Shown here: positions 32,172 to 44,107 of the stretch, piece after piece
Numbering within the stretch: the stretch's first letter is position 1
Layout: each line of letters opens with the position of its first letter
Source: Procambarus clarkii
Lineage: Eukaryota > Arthropoda > Malacostraca > Decapoda > Cambaridae
Direction of reading: 5' to 3'
Length of the DNA stretch: 64,000 nucleotides
NCBI RefSeq assembly: GCF_040958095.1
Contig: NC_091169.1
Location: forward strand, 9,190,917 to 9,254,916
Made by a program: the position numbers and the translations under genes
The notes under the pieces: generated by a model
The model's database searches: none
The model's input: the letters and a program-made list of their open reading frames with translations, nothing else
Told to the model about the DNA's origin: nothing

Positions 32172-34376
32172 AACAATTTTGTTTGAAATTGTTGAAAGGC
32201 TCACGCGTCTAGCCGTTCGAACACGTGCGCGGATGCTAAGGAGACAGCCGCGGGCCAGGATTAGTCGTGCGCCTCACAACAGTGCGTTTGAGTGGGGATT
32301 GGCGAATCTTGGGTCATGCGGGCTGATATGATTAAGGTTTAGTTAGTAAGATTAGGCTGTTAAAATAGATTTATTGAAAAGGAGACCGCTCCGAGTTGAT
32401 TGGACTGGGTACCATACTCGACCCATTGCAATTAATTCAGAGGTGTTGGGAGCCACCATACTCTCAACAGCAGTTCCTTGAGGGCTGTCGGGGCGGATAT
32501 ATCTGTGGGACGCCAGTAGATAGTCCGAGGGCGTTATTAGACGACCCAAAATGCTAGGAAAAACGGAAATCCGTGAAGGGCGTTGCGGCCTCCGAGGGAC
32601 GGACTAGTAACCTACCTAGCAGCGATTCAACAACTAAGTGATCGCACACTTAGTGGAGGTTGAGTCGTCCCTAGTCATAATTGTTGCTGAAAGCTGCGTG
32701 TCGCTCTGTTGGAACCTAGATGGTCGAGGCCCCTAGGCTAGGTGTGGTACGGCGAGCCGGTAAGGGCAATTATAAGATTAAGTCGAGTGCATTTTTTAAT
32801 TAAGTATACTTAAATTTATAAAGTAATTTCCGTTTATTTTCGTTGTTCTAGAGATTAATTTTTTTTTCCCTTACATTCAATCCCCGGTTAAAAAAATTTT
32901 TTTTATCAAAGTGTTTAGCATTTTCTTGCATATTAGGCTAAGTGCGTACATTGTTTTGTTATTCCCTGTTGTATTAGTCTAAGTCAGAGGCGTTGTTGCT
33001 AGAGTGTAGTTAAGCCTCTGGACTTAGGGCTATTGGTCGGTCACTATAGTAAGTGAAGGAGTTTAAGGGATAGTAAGTTGCGTGTAAATGTTATTTGTCC
33101 GTGGAATATTTCTAAGTATTTTGGGATAAGTTTTCGGCTAAGTCAACGTCGGAAAGTCGTTAACTGTAATTAATTTGTATTCGTGGGTCACGTATATGAT
33201 CTGGGTGTCATTAGGATTCTCCAGTCGATGCGAGTGATATTTTTCTAGTTTTTACCAGTAAGACGGTAGAATTGCGTTTTTACACTTAGAATTCTGTTTT
33301 CAGTAGAAACGTAGGTGAAAAATTTTCTAAGTCCAGCTTGGGCTAGAATCTGACTTTTTGGCGAAATTCGAATTTTCATGTTTTGTATATATTCTGGGGC
33401 CAGTATTACCCTCTAGTGCGCGCAAGGGACGTAATTCTGTTCTGAAGCATTAAACAGTGATAATTACATTTTTGCCGAATTTAGTTATTTTTCGAGAAAA
33501 TCGTGTTGTAATTTTGTCAGAGTCCATTTGTGGTGAAAATCTCGGATTTTGACGAAAATTCGAATTAGTGAGTGTTGAAACCGCCCGAGGTGTCAGTATT
33601 GTTCTGTATACAACGTCAGTATTAAATAATAACTTATTTATATCTGGAAACGAGAAACCCAAATTTTTGTGAATTAAAGGAGTTTTGTGATATTTGGGGT
33701 GATAGAAATTTTTTTCCCTCAGAGTCAGAAAAATTGGCAGAGTCCAGCAATTGAGTAAAAACGCAGTTTTTGATAAAAATTCAATCTTTGTTAAGCATAT
33801 ATATGTCCTGGGTGTCTATATTAATCGCTAGAGCGGTTTATTAACGTAAAACTAGTTATTTTCCTTCAGAACAAAAATTTTGATTTTTCAGCGTTTAAGC
33901 GAAAAAGCGCGGGACTTAGTTTTTTTTCAGCGCAGCTGGTCCCGCTCCATCAGTCATCAGTGGCCACGCGGCTCACTTCAAGCGCGTTTAGTATTCGAGT
34001 ACAGTAAATATTCTTTATTAATCCATCACGAGTGCTGCGCGTTAGTTGCGTTATCATTTAAATTGTTTTATATAAATCTGATTCTTTAATTTTTTTTAAC
34101 GTAAAGGACTTAGGTTTCAGCAATAGAACTGCGGGATATTTCACGGTCAGACACGAGTGCGGGGCAGACACTCATTCATTGGATTCACTTCAGCGATTCT
34201 CTCGATAAATCGGTGTATTTCCTACTTTGGGGATTTAGTAGTTGTTTCTTGGAAAAGAGTTGCGATTTTTTTTTTTTTATTATTATTTGGGTAAGATCAC
34301 GGTTGTAGTGAGTCCGGGTCGAGGGTGCACTAAAGGGCAGTTTAGAAGAGACGTGGCACACCAGAAACCTCAGAAA
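32172..34376 (+). other. G2 long untranslated leader with degenerate repeats
   Basis: No gene lies here. From about 33300 to 33850 three diverged units of roughly 200 bp recur (AAGTCCAG or GAGTCCA, then GACGAAAATTCGAATT-like, then a TATAT/GTCAGTATT stretch). An extended T-rich tract lies just before gag. Confidence 0.6.
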
Positions 34377-35924
34377 ATGTTTAAGCCAGACAGTGACCAG
34401 TCAGTAGGGACCAGTGGGAGTGGAAGTGTAGAGGATAGCACCTCTTCCGACACCACTGGGGACCGCTCAGGTAGCTCAACTGGCACCACAGGTGGGGTCA
34501 GTGGGACTGAAGCGACGAGTTCACGGGTTCTGCATGGGACTGGGCAGTCGAGGGTATCTTTCCATCCCAGTAGCGATACTATTATTGACATGAGTGGGGA
34601 GTCTTGCGAGGAGTCGTCCCATGAGTGGGGAGAGCCGTCTTGGGTTCCCCCACAAATAACATCGACGCCATGCCAGCAGGGCAGACAGGGGGCCTCAGTT
34701 AGTATGGCAGGACGTCCCACTTCGCTCGGTAGAGAACAGCAACCCGTTCAACGGGAAAATGAACAACCACACCAACAGCAGGAACTACCTAACATAACAC
34801 CAATACCACAACACCTAGGTACACCTCATCCGTCACTACAACCACCCCAACCCCATCAATTCCCATACCAACCTCACCCTCAATTCCCATACCAACCCCA
34901 TCCTCAATTCCCATACCCACCCCATCCTCAATTCCCATACCAACCCCATCCTCAGTTCCCATACCAACCCTTCCCCCAACCCCAGGCCACTCCATACCCA
35001 TTCCAACCCCAGGCCACCCCATACCCATACCCATTCCAACCCCAGGCTAACCCATACCCATTCCAACCCCAGGCCACCCACGCCAAACCTCAACCCCAAC
35101 CTCCATCCACACCCCAACCCGAGGCCACCCACACCATACCTCAGCCTCAGCCTCAGCCCCAACCTCAATCCACACCCCAACCCGCGGCCACCCACACCAT
35201 ACCTCAACCCCAACCTCCATCCACACCCCAACCCGAGGCCACCCACACCATACCTCAGCCCAAACCCCAACCTCAACCCAGTTCCCAACCCCAGGACCCA
35301 CCCTATGCTAGTAGATCCGCGTCACATACACAGGGACTTGTGAGTCTGATTCCCAAGTTGACTCTGCCGACACTCAGAGGTAGGGAGTTGCCGCTTATTA
35401 AGGTGGAACGCAACCGCCAGGTGGAAGACTGGCTTTGTGAGATTAGTTCGATGCTGGAGGCTGTCCCAGAGGATAGATCGAAAATTATTCTCGCTATGGG
35501 GGCTTGCGTGGACGTAGCCGGTCCACTGGCGGGATTTACAGAGTTTCAGCACCTGACATCTTGGCCTCAGTTTGTCCAAGCGATTAGGGACAGATTCAAA
35601 GACAAGGTTTCAGAGGATGAGGCGTACTTTTATCTCGAGTCACTTAAGAGGGATGACCGAAGCACTGTCAAGGATTTCGGGTCAATATTAAAGAGAAGGG
35701 TTGACGACCTCACTAAGGAACTGGGGTTAGATTCGAGTCAGGCAGAGCAATTCGCTAAACAATTGTTCTGCAAAACGTTACCTTCTGATATGGGGCCATT
35801 GTTACTTGCGGGGAGAGCGGGTGCGAGTTATAAAGACCTAGTCCAACAGGCCGCCACAGCCCTAGACAGGCAGACGCGCGCAGGGACATCGGGCACTCAG
35901 TTGTCGCCATACGTAGAGGGGTAA
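34377..35924 (+). CDS. G2 gag
   Basis: ATG at 34377 is the first in a frame that stays open for 515 codons. Residues 1-110 are Ser/Thr/Gly-rich. About 130-310 is a Pro/Gln-rich low-complexity region built of two repeat types, QFPYQPHP and PQPEATHTIPQP. From about 320 a gag capsid-like domain follows (LIPKLTLPTLRGRELPLIKV, WPQFVQAIRDRF, LLLAGRAGASYKDLVQQAAT). The zinc knuckle is not in this frame but lies downstream in the -1 frame at 36041-36082. The gag forms the virus-like particle in active elements. Confidence 0.85.
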   Translation: MFKPDSDQSVGTSGSGSVEDSTSSDTTGDRSGSSTGTTGGVSGTEATSSRVLHGTGQSRVSFHPSSDTIIDMSGESCEESSHEWGEPSWVPPQITSTPCQQGRQGASVSMAGRPTSLGREQQPVQRENEQPHQQQELPNITPIPQHLGTPHPSLQPPQPHQFPYQPHPQFPYQPHPQFPYPPHPQFPYQPHPQFPYQPFPQPQATPYPFQPQATPYPYPFQPQANPYPFQPQATHAKPQPQPPSTPQPEATHTIPQPQPQPQPQSTPQPAATHTIPQPQPPSTPQPEATHTIPQPKPQPQPSSQPQDPPYASRSASHTQGLVSLIPKLTLPTLRGRELPLIKVERNRQVEDWLCEISSMLEAVPEDRSKIILAMGACVDVAGPLAGFTEFQHLTSWPQFVQAIRDRFKDKVSEDEAYFYLESLKRDDRSTVKDFGSILKRRVDDLTKELGLDSSQAEQFAKQLFCKTLPSDMGPLLLAGRAGASYKDLVQQAATALDRQTRAGTSGTQLSPYVEG

Positions 35925-36180
35925 GTAAAGGCGAGGGAGCCAAGCCGAGTCACTGTGGCGCGGGTTCATCAGGCAGGAAGCAGCCCTCAGCTGCAAGTTC
36001 GAGCCACCCTGCGCGGGGTGACAACAGAGATCCGCGGAGGTGTTACTCCTGCGGGATGCGTGGACATATACAGAGGGACTGTAAAGTCACTATTACGAGA
36101 GCATGAAAGCAGTCTCCTAGTGATGGTAGGCCTACTTTTGAGGTGAAAGTGGAAGGTGAGATTGACAGCTTTTGTTGATA
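35921..36180 (+). pseudogene. G2 gag-pol junction: zinc knuckle in -1 frame
   Basis: A -1 shift at GAGGGGTAAG (35917-35926) passes the gag stop and opens a frame that contains CYSCGMRGHIQRDC at 36041-36082. The frame then meets a TGA at 36104-36106, continues with EVKVEGEIDS, and loses the protease by one extra T in TTTT at 36170-36173. The -1 shift could be programmed, as in many Gypsy elements. The TGA and the extra T look like real lesions. Confidence 0.65.
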
Positions 36181-37874
36181 CAGGAAGCCAGGCAACGGTA
36201 ATTAAAAAGTCAGCCTTCAGCAATTTTAAGTATGCACGTCTTCAACGTTGCGCAAAGACATTAACAGCAGTCAATGGGGAAAAGATTGAGATCGTAGGTC
36301 AAGGTACAGTTAATTTTGAGATTGATGGGGCATTGCAGCCTCACACATGTACGATCGTAGAGAACCTTGATTTTCCTGGTCACATCTTAATGGGAACTGA
36401 TTTTCTGTCGCGATTTGATTATTCCTTGTCTGCTCAAAAAGGGGCTAGGAACTGCAGGTTGCAGTTGGGACAGACTTCCTACCCAGTGGAGATGATCGAC
36501 CATCCTCCAGTTGTAGCTTCAATTAAGAGGAAGCTGAAATATAATGCGCACTATCCAAAATTGATTTTTAAGTCTCTTCCAGACACAGTTAAGAGGTCAT
36601 GCGCATTGCATGCATTGACCAAACAGAGTTGCCCACCACATTCTGTTAAATTTATTAAAGTAGCCGTGGGACGTCACATACAACCAGGTACCACCCTTCA
36701 GGTGGCTGGGAGATGTGATAGTTTATTAATTCCTCATCACTTAGTTGTAGTGCTCGATAAAGGTGCACTCATTCCAGTTGTCAATCTTTCACATAAGACT
36801 TTTCGCTTCAGGGCAGGTGATAGGGTATCTCAGGGAACCATGGTGGAGGACACAGAAATCTTTCACCATGAGTCAGCTGAGACGCCAGCCGTCACTGCAC
36901 AATGTAGTGCACTGAACATGTTGAACACTAAAACACCATCCAAAGTACAATACGAGACGAGAAATGTTGCACAGAATGTTGAGGAAGTGGAAAAATTAAT
37001 TTCAGCACTTGATTTGCAACATGTTGCACAGGCGGATAGGAAGGCACTGAGAGGAGTTTTACGAAAATTCCCGAAATTGTTTGCGACAGAGGATGACCAG
37101 ATTGGTCTCCTTGACAAGATCGAGCACACCATTCCAACTGGTGACCATTTGCCTGTGTACACAAGACAGTGGAGGTTGCCAGAACAGGCAAAGAACATTA
37201 TCAGGGAGGAGTGCCAGAAAATGTTGAGACAGGGCGTGATAGAGCCTAGTACGTTACCATGGCTCTCTCCTGTTGTGCTAGTTCGGAAACCGGACGGTAG
37301 TTATCGTTTCTGTGTTGACTACCGGAAGGTGAACGAATTAACTAAGGGTGATGTGTATCCGTTGCCCCGAATACAGGAGATAATAGATCAATTTGGTGCT
37401 GCTAAGTATTTCTCAACTCTTGACGCAAAATCGGCGTATTGGGCGATTCCGGTGGCAGAACAGGATAGGGAAAAAACAGCATTCTCGGATGGCAGGCACA
37501 CTTATCAATTCCGTAGGATGCCGTTTGGTTTAAAGACAGCGCCTTCGTCGTTTCAGAGGGCCATCAACTTTATCCTTAGTCCGGTACTGGGTAGGCATTC
37601 TTTAGCGTACCTGGATGATGTTGTGATATATTCCAGGACGTTTGAGGAACACCTACAGGACTTGACTGAGACTTTGAAGTTGTTAGATCAGGCAGGTTTC
37701 AGGCTGAATGTTCAGAAGTGCACCCTGGCGGCTCAGAAATTCAAATTTCTGGGGTTCCAGGTGTGCCCAGACGGTATCCGACCTGACCCAGATTCTTGCC
37801 GCGCCATTGCTGACATGCCTACTCCAAGGACAGCAAAGGACGTGCGTAGGTTTTTGGGGGCGGCCGGATATTGA
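36156..37874 (+). pseudogene. G2 pol: protease and reverse transcriptase
   Basis: The retropepsin motif FVDTGSQATVI lies at residues 6-16, with ILMGTDFL further on. The RT fingers and palm follow: WLSPVVLVRKPDGSYRFCVD, YFSTLDAKSAYWAIPV, RMPFGLKTAPSSFQRAIN and the catalytic YLDDVVIYS at about 37608-37634. Then come KCTLAAQKFKFLGFQV and RRFLGAAGY, where a TGA ends the frame at 37872-37874. RNase H continues in another frame, so a small deletion or indel lies at about 37865. RT, RNase H and integrase spacing is standard for Ty3/Gypsy. Confidence 0.9.
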
Positions 37875-39378
37875 AGGTTTCGCTGGCATTTCAGCACCCC
37901 TGACTGATCTGACAAAGAAAAATGCAAAGTTTGTGTGGAAATCTGAACATGACGAGGCCTATCGCAAACTGAAAGACCAACTAATCACGACACCGGTATT
38001 GGCTATTCCTGATTTTGAGAAAGAGTGGGAAGTGCACACTGACGCCAGCGGTATTGCTATTGGCGGGTGCTTAATTCAGCGAGATGCGGATAATTTACCC
38101 CATCCAGTAGCCTATTTCAGTAGGAAGGTCAAAGGACCTGAAGTTCGCTATTCAGCTACGGATCGGGAGGCACTGGCAGTAGTAGAATCAGTTAGGTATT
38201 TCGAGCCTTACCTATTTCAGCGGCATTTTGTAATCTACACAGACCATCGAGCGTTAACACACACATTTAAAAAGCGAACGAAATGCCCACGAATGTCACG
38301 CTGGTCTCACGAACTTTCGGCCCACTCATTCCAGATCTTGTACAAGCCTGGTCCAGCACATGTTGTGCCAGACACGCTAAGTAGAAATATAGCGGCAGTG
38401 CAGATTAATGAAAATATTGAAACCATTCCATCGGATAAAATGAGAGAATACCAGATGAGCGAGCCTAGATGGAAAGAAATTATTGAGTATTTAGAGGGAG
38501 GAAAATACCCGAAAAAGAAAAAGAATTTACCTATTCATGATTTTGAAATGAAACAGGGCGTCCTGTATTATGTTAATAGCCAGAATGATAGGGCAGTATT
38601 TCAGCTAGTTATTCCGGACGCGTTGCGGTCATCAGCGTTAAAGCTTGCGCATGCTTCAAAAATTGCAGGGCATCCGGGGATCTTTAAAACGCACTTAAAA
38701 GCAAAGTCTCTATTTTATTTTCCAGGATTACTTTCTGAGGTAATCAATTTCGTGAAGTCGTGCCCTCGTTGCCAGAGGAGGAAAGGCACCCTTAAGGTAC
38801 AAGCCCCACTTCAGGAATTTCCTGAAATTCGTGAACCGTTAGATCGTGTGGGGGCCGATCTGATTGATTTACACCACAGTCATTCAGGTAACAGATATGT
38901 GTTGGTGCTAGTTGACCATCTGTCTAGATACACTACACTAGTTGCATTACCTCAGAAGGATTCTCGTACGGTTGCAGATGCGTTCTTGCGTAGGTTCGTT
39001 ACTGTATTCGGACCTCCTAAAGTTTTAGTCTCTGACCGGGGTCAAGAATTCAATGGGAATATATTTAGAGAAGTTTGTAAGATTTTAGAGACAACTTCGG
39101 CTTTTACAACGGCCTACCACCCACAAGCAAACGGAATGACGGAACGGACTAATCGTTCAGTCAAGGATATGCTTGCAATCCTGGCTGAACATGATGCAAA
39201 CACCTGGGATGAACACCTACCCTATGTTCAGTTCGCCTTGAATACATCCACCAATCAATTAACACCCAACCACTTCATTTATTTACTGGTAATTCATGCA
39301 ATTTCCCCTCAGGTCTGCTTAACAGACATAATGTTGCATACGGGGAGGACTATCCTTCAGAGGTCCTTGGTAAAATGA
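37875..39378 (+). pseudogene. G2 pol: RNase H and integrase
   Basis: Frame 37708-39378 is meaningful from about 37875. The RNase H has HTDASGIAIGGCL, TDREALAVVES and YTDHRAL. The integrase zinc region has HASKIAGHPG with CPRCQRRK. The catalytic core has GADLIDL (D), SDRGQEFN (D) and NGMTERTNRSVKD (E). Integrase inserts the cDNA, and the 4-bp duplication fits this enzyme class. A frameshift near 39280 moves the C-terminal part to the next frame. Confidence 0.9.
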
Positions 39379-39830
39379 GAAATGCATGGAATATTGCAGC
39401 TGAAGCGTCCAAGAAGGCACGGACTCGGTATGCTCATTTTTATGACAAGAAAGTGCGCCCTCTTGAGTTGAAGGAAGGAAGCCTCGTATTGAGAGTGAAT
39501 GAGGCTGCGCCCGCCAATCAGAGCAGGAAACTAGCTCCGAGGTGGCGAGGACCATATAGAGTAATTAAAAGGGCGGGGCCGGTTAATCTTGTTATAAAAG
39601 GAGTGTTCGAGGACCAGGTGGAAAGGACAATTCATGTAAATAAATTGAAACATTATCATGCCAGAGAGGAATTAGAACTGCCTTCAGCGGGTCTAGTTCC
39701 TGACTCAGCAGTGCTGACTCATGGCTTCACCGACGAGTCAGAAGATGAGGATGACCCTCTGTCATCGCTCATCAGTAGTCAGGTGCAGTCTCGCCACCCT
39801 ATGGTGACGAGATCTCGCGCTGTACAGTAA
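39375..39830 (+). pseudogene. G2 integrase C-terminal domain
   Basis: The frame continues from about 39280 in element logic, with EGSLVLRVNEAAPANQSRKL, RWRGPYRVIKRAGPVNLVIK and VNKLKHYHAR. This is the GPY/F-type C-terminal module of Gypsy integrases. The end is acidic (DESEDEDDPL) and no chromodomain is recognised. The stop is at 39828-39830. Confidence 0.85.
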
Positions 39831-41860
39831 AGTAACTTCCTTGGTTAGTATAATTTAGTATTCATTAGATTTTCCTGTAAAGGCAATGAGGTGTACTATG
39901 TCTATACTTGACTCAGGTAGCAACTTTTACCGTGCTCTCGGGTTCCACCCCCACCAATCCCAGAGTATATCTATGCTTCCGCTGTGTTGTGTCTGTCTGT
40001 TCCCAGGTCTGATTGGTACACCGACCCAGTTGTTCCAGCCACACGTGAACCCTTGTCTGTAAAGACCGAGGGGGGAGGCACGTTACACAAAGCCCTCCCC
40101 CCACCAGACCCAGTAACCCATACATCAGTTACTTTGGGGATAAGTGACTGTCCAAGAGTCACCCGGCCGACGCCTCACGTCACTAACCAGGTTGTCAGGG
40201 CCAGCGAGCTGTCCACATTATAGCAGTCACCGGAGGTGCCATACAACGCCGGGGTAGCTGTCTCGAGATCACCACTACCCACCTGCTGCGTCATCAAGAC
40301 TGCAGCCATTCCAGCAGTGTTGGAGGAGAGGTCAAGAAATGGAAAGCACGTAGCAGTACTCAAGAATTTCGCCGGAAGATTAATGATTACGTCATCTGAA
40401 GTAACAAGAAAGCGGAAGTAAGGCGGTCACAGGTGGAAGGCACGGTTTCCCTACAGAGTACCGGGACTCGCCAATAGAAGGTCGCAAAATTGTTTCCTTT
40501 GGCCTAAAGTCGGCGGTACGAGGGTATACACAGTTGGTGTTTACGGCCTAGTAACCTGGTGACATCAAGAAACGCCGGAGATGACGTGAGCAATGATGGA
40601 AGACGAGATTCACCTGTTCTGCAAACAAGCAACCCGCCTCTACGACCTTCTAACATCACTCCTGCTAAGAGACACCGTTGGTACATCCAGTCCTGCTCTG
40701 CTGTGGTCATCTGCGACGTCAAGTTTAACATCAAGACTGCCGTGTGAACTGTGATTGATATGAAGGCGTGTGGACTGTCGAGAGCAAGATTAATGGCCGA
40801 AGTAACAGTATTCTACAGCTGTCACTTGGCACTCAGCTCTACTACACTCTGTCGTCATTCAGGAGTACCGGATGGGAGTACAAGAGGACCAGGTATTGAT
40901 GTCTACACATGGGGAGAAGCAAGATCGACACCGTCATCGTCAGCGACTACATTCAGCATCCAGCAGCATCGATTTTTTTTCTCGTTTACTCAATATGAAC
41001 AATTGATACAAACAACAAAGTTGGCTCTAAACATCTGTGTAAAAGAATATCTGGACACTTTTGTTTAAATGTTGAAAAACAGAGTTAGAATCACAATACT
41101 TTTTAAATGTTGAAAAACAGATTTAAAATAATTCTGGTATAATATATGAAAATTTTACTCTATAAATTGGTCAGTAATCAAAATCGAAGCCCCTGTGTAA
41201 TTGTCTCAGCCCAGAACAAACGGTTATGGAAAATTATGTTGTGCTATTTTTTTTGCAGAATGTTTGAACACAGGAGAGGCGGACCAATATAAACATTGAC
41301 ACTTCTAGTGAGTGAGAACACTTGGCTGTACAGTCAGCTGAAACCTGTGATATAGTATAGGAATTTTTTTTTTTTTTAGATACATGTAATAAACGTTAGG
41401 TGTGTTCCTTAACATGTCAAGGTTGACATTGATGGGGAGTGGTTAGTACACGGATGTGAGCTTGATAGTTTCATAGTACGCTCCCGGATGACTGAAAGTT
41501 CAGTCTGACGTTATAACTTTAATGTTTGTTTGAGCACGGTGTGGCCGGCTCTAGAGGACACATGGACTTGGCTAGTGAAGAGCCAAGAGAGTTTAATAGC
41601 TAGTCTTTGATGGTAGAGTAGGGACATGTTATTTAGCTATGTCAGTAAGGATAGGATGTATGTTCCTGATGTTAGAGGATTGCTGTCAGTTGACAGCTGA
41701 GAAATTTATGAATTTAAACATGTTGATGTTGGACACTCAAATATTTGTCAAATTTTATTAGTTAGGTTAGCTTTTGTTTGTGGCATGAGTTGAATTGTGG
41801 GTTTGGATACTAAACCTCGTGATTTTTAACAAATTAACAAGGTTTACTAAGTGCTTGTGC
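39831..41860 (+). other. G2 3' noncoding region
   Basis: About 2 kb without a convincing frame. The longest frame, 105 codons at 40751-41068, shows no envelope-like signal or transmembrane segment. A 20-bp direct repeat TTTAAATGTTGAAAAACAGA occurs at about 41064 and 41103. Confidence 0.55.
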
Positions 41861-41868
41861 GGGGGGGT
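41859..41868 (+). promoter_or_regulatory. G2 polypurine tract
   Basis: The G-run (GCGGGGGGGT) directly before the 3' LTR at 41869 is the expected plus-strand primer site. Confidence 0.7.
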
Positions 41869-43142
41869 TGTAACAAACTAGGCTGTTGTAAGAATTATCC
41901 AGAGTGGTTTATCGACAAAAGAGAATGGGAAGCTGAGCCCGCATGGTGACCTGGGAACCTGACCCCAGGGGAATTCGCGGTGGAAATAACCGACGCTTTG
42001 TTCATAGCTGCGTATAATGAACCATCCTATAGTATTCAGTAATTTAGAGAAAATTAGCCTTTATTCATTTTGCATTAAAATTGTATTGTATAATAGTACT
42101 GGATACAATATCAAGAGTATTCTAATTATTGAGTTTGTCACCATCAGTGACGTCACGAATCAGATCTAACTTGTAAGGCGGAGTGACCGGCGGTCATAGG
42201 TCATCAGGGTTGACAGGTCTACTATTTCTCAAAGTTCAATTAACCATTTTTGGGGGATCGGGAACAGCTCTGCCGTTAGATGTTTGTGTAATTTAATTTC
42301 AGTAAAATAATTCAACCAGTCTGGATCAATTCAGTACAAACAGAGGTTAATTGTTATAACTTAAACCTTGCTAGTAACTTGGTGAAACTTTGACTAGGCA
42401 GAAGGTTACAATGCTCTAGCCTGGGCTAGGCCAGACGAGGAAGAGATCAGTGTGGTCACGAGAGCAGCTGGGAGAGGTCAAACATCTTACCTCTCCCCGA
42501 GACCAGCCCAACATCTTTAGCTGGTAAAACATAGAGGTATAGTTGCTATGGTTATTTATAGAATAGTCTCATTGCCATTCAGGTCAAGTAGGGAGTGTTA
42601 AAGTGACAGGGAGTGAACATATTTAGATTTTGTTTTAGTTTTCTTTTAATAAATTAATTAAGTTAATAATTTGCATTTTTATTGTTTCCATTTGGTTATG
42701 TGTATACTTGTCCTGGTCACGTGGTCCACACGAGGCAGAGTTGTATTGGGCGCCGATTCTAACATCGATTCTAACATCGAATCGGAATTCATCATCCCCA
42801 TCTAATTAATTCCACACTCAAGTTTCCGAGGTTATAAACTACTAGTGCGGATCAAGCCCCAAGGTTGATTAATTAGCGTGATCGATCCAGACCTCGATCA
42901 TTGCTCTGTGTTGCTGGTCTGGTGGTGGCAGCGTAGAGGCGACTCTAGGGTTTTGCTCAAAGCCTAGGTCACGTCATACTGGGTGTAGAATCCTAAGTCG
43001 GTCAATCGTCTTAGGACCACGTGGCGAGGAGTTGGCTTTGGTAAAAGTTTTGGAGTCCCTTGGTAGAGAATAAAAAGTAAGAATACGGGTAGAGGGAGTA
43101 GAAGGAAAGAGAAGTAGAGAGAGAACCCTAACCCGTGATACA
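41869..43142 (+). repeat. G2 3' LTR
   Basis: Same as the 5' LTR except for about eight substitutions and a 2-bp deletion at the GAGTTT(AA)GTCACC site. Confidence 0.95.
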
Positions 43143-43858
43143 GAGGGTCACCTCAGTAACTAGTACTAGTGTGGAACTAGTGTGGAAGGTTACCACAGTA
43201 ACTAGTGTGGAGGGTCTCCTCAGTAACTAGTGGAGGGTAACCTCAGTAACTGGTGTGGAGGGTCACCACAGTAACTAGTTTGGAGGGTCACCACAGTATC
43301 TAGTGTTGAGGGTCACCACAGTAACTAGTGTGGAGGGTCTCCTCAGTAACTAGTGGAGGGTAACCTCAGTAACTGGTGTGGAGGGTCACCACAGTAACTA
43401 GTTTGGAGGGTCACCACAGTATCTAGTGTTGAGGGTCACCACAGTAACTAGTGTGTGGGGTCACCATTGTAACTAGTGTGTAGGGCCACCTCAGTCACCA
43501 CAGTAACTAGTATGGAGGGTCACCTGAGAAGTGTGGAGGATTACCACAGTAACTACTATGGATGGTCACCTGAGTAGTGTGGAGGGTTACCACAGTAACT
43601 AGTGTGGAGGGTCACATCTGTAACTAGTGTGGAGGGTCGCATCTGTAACTATTGTTGAGGGTTACCACAATAACTAGTGTGGTGGGTCACAACAGAAACT
43701 AGTGTGGAGGGTCACCTGAATAACTAGTGTCGAGGGTCACCGCAGTAACTAGAGTGGAGGTCACCACAGTAACTAGTGTGGAGGGTCTCCTCAGTAACTA
43801 GTATGTAGGGTCACCACAGTAACTAGTATGGAGGGTCTCATCTGTAACTAGGGGGGGG
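43143..43858. repeat. 25-bp minisatellite, block 3
   Basis: About 27 units with local higher-order duplication: a segment of about 118 bp from 43202 recurs from about 43320. It begins with the GAGG target duplication of G2 and ends in a G-run at the SINE. Confidence 0.95.
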
Positions 43859-44107
43859 GGGCCTCGCAGCCTGGTGGATAGCGCGCAGGACTCGTAATTC
43901 TGTGGCGCGGGTTCGATTCCCGCACGAGGCAGAAACAAATGGGCACAGTTTCTTTCACCCTGAATGCCCCTGTTACCTAGCAGTAAATAGGTACCTGGGA
44001 GTTAGTCAGCTGTTATGGGCTGCTTCCTGGGCGTGGAGGCCTGGTCGAGGACCGGGCCGCGGGGACACTAAAGCCCCAAAATAATCTCAAGATAACCTCA
44101 AGATAAC
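43859..44107 (+). mobile_element. tRNA-Thr(CGU) SINE with LINE C-type tail
   Basis: The head is the same as at 1527 (GCCTCG ... CGAGGCA with anticodon CGT). The body is shared. The tail GTGGAGGCCTGGTCGAGGAC to CTCAAGATAACCTCAAGATA is like the end of LINE C. It is inserted in the minisatellite. Confidence 0.9.

Larger units (their letters stand above)
30875..43142 (+). mobile_element. G2: near-complete Gypsy-type LTR retrotransposon
   Basis: Both LTRs are present (30875-32150, 41869-43142). Between them lie a 2.2-kb leader, gag, protease, RT, RNase H and integrase in the classical Gypsy order, then a 2-kb 3' noncoding region and a polypurine tract. The LTRs differ by about eight substitutions and one 2-bp indel over 1275 bp, so insertion is recent. 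GAGG (30871-30874 and 43143-43146) is the target duplication, and the site is inside a 25-bp minisatellite unit. Coding lesions lie near 36104, 36170, 37865 and 39280. Confidence 0.95.

Noticed and set aside
34789-35301. Minus-strand Gly/Met/Val/Trp-rich frames
   Set aside because: Shadows of the Pro/Gln repeats of G2 gag on the plus strand.
40751-41068. Possible envelope-like ORF 3' of G2 pol
   Set aside because: Only about 105 codons, with no signal peptide, transmembrane segment or envelope-type motif.
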